Assembly: GCA_011330645.1 (NCBI GenBank)
Contig: DRQB01000070.1
Coordinates: 1-5,408, forward strand
Direction of reading: 5' to 3'
Origin: Campylobacterota bacterium
Lineage (GTDB): Bacteria; Campylobacterota; Campylobacteria; Campylobacterales; Sulfurovaceae
DNA: 5,408 nucleotides
Of the stretch, positions 4,315-5,408 are shown piece by piece. Numbering within the stretch: the first letter of the stretch is position 1; each line of letters starts with the position of its first letter. The notes under the pieces are model-generated. The model was given only the letters and a program-made list of their open reading frames with translations, ran no database searches and was not told where the DNA came from. The position numbers were made by a program, and so were the translations under genes.

Positions 4315-5184
4315 CTAGTCATTAAACCTATCTTTATACGAACACTTCTGGCAAAGCTCTTCCACGGCTTTGCCCTCTTTAAACCCCTCTAACATATTTA
4401 CCGTACGCTTTGCACTTAAAATAGTTTCTAGACTGCTCTCATGCAAGTCTCCAAGCTCTATAATACCATCACAGTCTAAACAACATGGAACAACTTTCCC
4501 CGATGCCAATATGGCAATATGTGAACTTAATCCTTGACACGTACCATGACCATAGTTTTTATTTTTCAAAGAAGGCCACTCAAAATAGTTATCAAAATGT
4601 ACAAGTATTTTTGAAGCTAAACGTATACTTTTGGGGCGTTCGGTATAGATAGTATCTAATGATAAAGATGTATGAAAAGCTGCAGAGAGTTTGGCAAAGA
4701 GTGTTTCATTAAAACTCCGTTCACTCATCATCTCATCTAAGTTCCAAACACGCAAGTTAATAAACAGCTCTTCTTCTCTGGCTAACTTCGCCTCACAAAG
4801 CTTTATGACAGGGGTAATGTACTGTTCAAAAGTAAGTGATGTCTCATTTTTATTGAAACTATTGAGTGATATATTGATTTGTTTCACACAAGGATGAAAC
4901 AGCGTATCATACGAATGTTTTTTTAGAAAATAGCCACTTGTAGTAAGCATCGCTTTGAGTCCATGACTATGTATGATGTCTAAATAATCATGAAGATTTG
5001 ACTGCGTGAGAGGATCACCCACCACATGACAGGCTATCTCTTTAGTATAGTATTTGGCTTGTTTAATGACAGATTCAAAAAATATCAAATCCATCTCTTT
5101 ACTGGGTAGCTCTTTTGTGGGACAAAAACTACAACTTAAGCCACAAACATTGGTAAGCTCTATATAGATACGATAAAACTTCAC
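4315..5184 (-). CDS. Radical SAM/SPASM-domain enzyme, substrate unknown
   Basis: This 289-residue protein begins with the canonical CxxxCxxC cluster motif, CGLSCSFC (Cys14, Cys18, Cys21), preceded by the typical IELTNVC. These cysteines hold the 4Fe-4S cluster that cleaves S-adenosylmethionine. VGDPL (55-59) occupies the place of the SAM-binding GGE/GEP motif. NISLNSF (104-110) matches the core strand where many relatives have ISLD. The C-terminal third is SPASM-like: Cys216, then ASGKVVPCCLDCDG with Cys234, 235 and 238, GDLHE-SLETIL, and CQKC with Cys278 and 281. These would ligate auxiliary clusters. SPASM enzymes often mature peptides or proteins, but the target cannot be named here. The start codon is GTG; AAGG lies 5 bases before it and overlaps the stop of the upstream gene, which supports this start and translational coupling. 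The 3' end converges on the second SYLF gene with a 9-base gap. Confidence 0.88.
   Translation of the reverse strand: MKFYRIYIELTNVCGLSCSFCPTKELPSKEMDLIFFESVIKQAKYYTKEIACHVVGDPLTQSNLHDYLDIIHSHGLKAMLTTSGYFLKKHSYDTLFHPCVKQINISLNSFNKNETSLTFEQYITPVIKLCEAKLAREEELFINLRVWNLDEMMSERSFNETLFAKLSAAFHTSLSLDTIYTERPKSIRLASKILVHFDNYFEWPSLKNKNYGHGTCQGLSSHIAILASGKVVPCCLDCDGIIELGDLHESSLETILSAKRTVNMLEGFKEGKAVEELCQKCSYKDRFND
4350..4374 (+). terminator. Possible terminator hairpin for the SYLF transcript, inside the radical SAM gene's 3' end
   Basis: GGCAAAGC (4350-4357) pairs perfectly with GCTTTGCC (4367-4374) around a 9-nt loop, followed on the plus strand by CTCTTTA. It lies about 45 bases past the SYLF copy 2 stop codon. 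It is the only GC-rich stem in the convergent zone. It lies within minus-strand coding sequence, and the T-tract is short. Confidence 0.3.
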
Positions 5185-5194
5185 AGGTACCTTA
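5185..5194 (-). promoter_or_regulatory. Overlapping stop codon and ribosome binding site that fix the GTG start
   Basis: Read on the minus strand, the sequence is TAAGGTACCT followed by GTG. The TAA ends the upstream gene, and its last two bases also form the start of the AAGG Shine-Dalgarno for the radical SAM gene. This arrangement suggests that ribosomes finishing the first gene re-initiate on the second. Confidence 0.6.
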
Positions 5195-5407
5195 TTTCAT
5201 ACAGGCTGATAGGTCTGTAATATTTTTGGAACGATGAATACAAGGTATACATGATTCTAATTGATTGATTTCGTTTTCCAGTTTATCTAACAATACATTC
5301 TTCTGTTTTTCATTCCATTCGGTGATAGACGTCTCTTTGTCTACCCCTGTCCTCATTTTTAAAGCTTGATACTCTGCTAAACAATGATTTGCATCAAGAG
5401 GATTTTC
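5192..5407 (-). CDS. Cys-containing protein of unknown function, C-terminal part (5' end outside window)
   Basis: The minus-strand frame is open from the window edge to TAA at 5194-5192, giving 71 residues. It shares an operon with the radical SAM/SPASM gene, with only 7 bases between stop and GTG. The visible part is charged and mostly helical (EWNEKQKNVLLDKLENEINQ). Its C-terminus carries a CxxC (ESCIPCIH) and a further Cys four residues from the end, plus another Cys near the visible start. I do not recognise a family. An internal ATG (LKMRTG) could start a 54-residue protein, but no ribosome site was identified and the frame continues upstream to the edge, so a longer protein is more likely. 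The cysteines could bind metal or a cluster, or be modified by the adjacent enzyme. Both are inference. Confidence 0.6.
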   Translation of the reverse strand, partial: ENPLDANHCLAEYQALKMRTGVDKETSITEWNEKQKNVLLDKLENEINQLESCIPCIHRSKNITDLSACMK

Positions 5408-5408
5408 A

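Noticed and set aside
4691..4897. Plus-strand open frame inside the radical SAM gene
   Set aside because: It is antisense to a conserved enzyme and has a Ser/Leu/Lys-rich shadow-like composition and no start signals.

Overview
The window is AT-rich and looks like chromosomal DNA of a Campylobacterota (epsilonproteobacterial) organism, probably near Sulfurovum or Sulfurimonas. This rests on the adenylate kinase C-terminus at the left edge, the style of the small DNA-binding-like protein, the paired SYLF proteins, short AAAGGA-type ribosome binding sites and -10-dominated promoters. The genus is inferred from memory of family sequences, not from a search.

Layout: (1) bases 2-133 are the 3' end of adk, followed by a probable terminator. 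(2) A near-consensus promoter drives a FadL/OmpP1-type outer-membrane transporter (325-1545). (3) Convergent to it is a two-gene minus-strand operon: a 95-residue protein with an HTH-like N-terminus and a coiled-coil C-terminus (2489-2776), then a class II histone-deacetylase/acetoin-utilisation-type amidohydrolase (1560-2474). A perfect 12-bp hairpin at the convergent junction may terminate both transcripts. (4) A 356-base intergenic region holds a 268-base element (2817-3084) with 32-bp inverted ends. Its interior folds into two long hairpins whose 25-nt apical loops are complementary to each other over 16 nt. (5) Two tandem, secreted SYLF (YSC84) domain proteins follow on the plus strand (3133-3675 and 3748-4305). 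(6) Convergent to these is a minus-strand operon of a Cys-containing protein of unknown function, cut by the window edge (5192-5407), and a radical SAM/SPASM enzyme (4315-5184) with a GTG start.

How the genes fit together: most are independent units, with adk in core metabolism, the barrel in uptake of hydrophobic compounds and the SYLF pair in the envelope. The HTH-like/deacetylase pair and the Cys-protein/radical SAM pair are the two likely functional couples.

The most notable object is the 268-base nested palindrome. It sits exactly between two divergent -10 boxes. It has MITE-like ends, but it also has features expected of a structured RNA: two equal-sized loops that can kiss, and a left hairpin whose seven non-Watson-Crick transition pairs are all G-U in plus-strand sense. 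It may be a non-autonomous mobile element, a structured RNA, or both. Sequence alone does not decide this.
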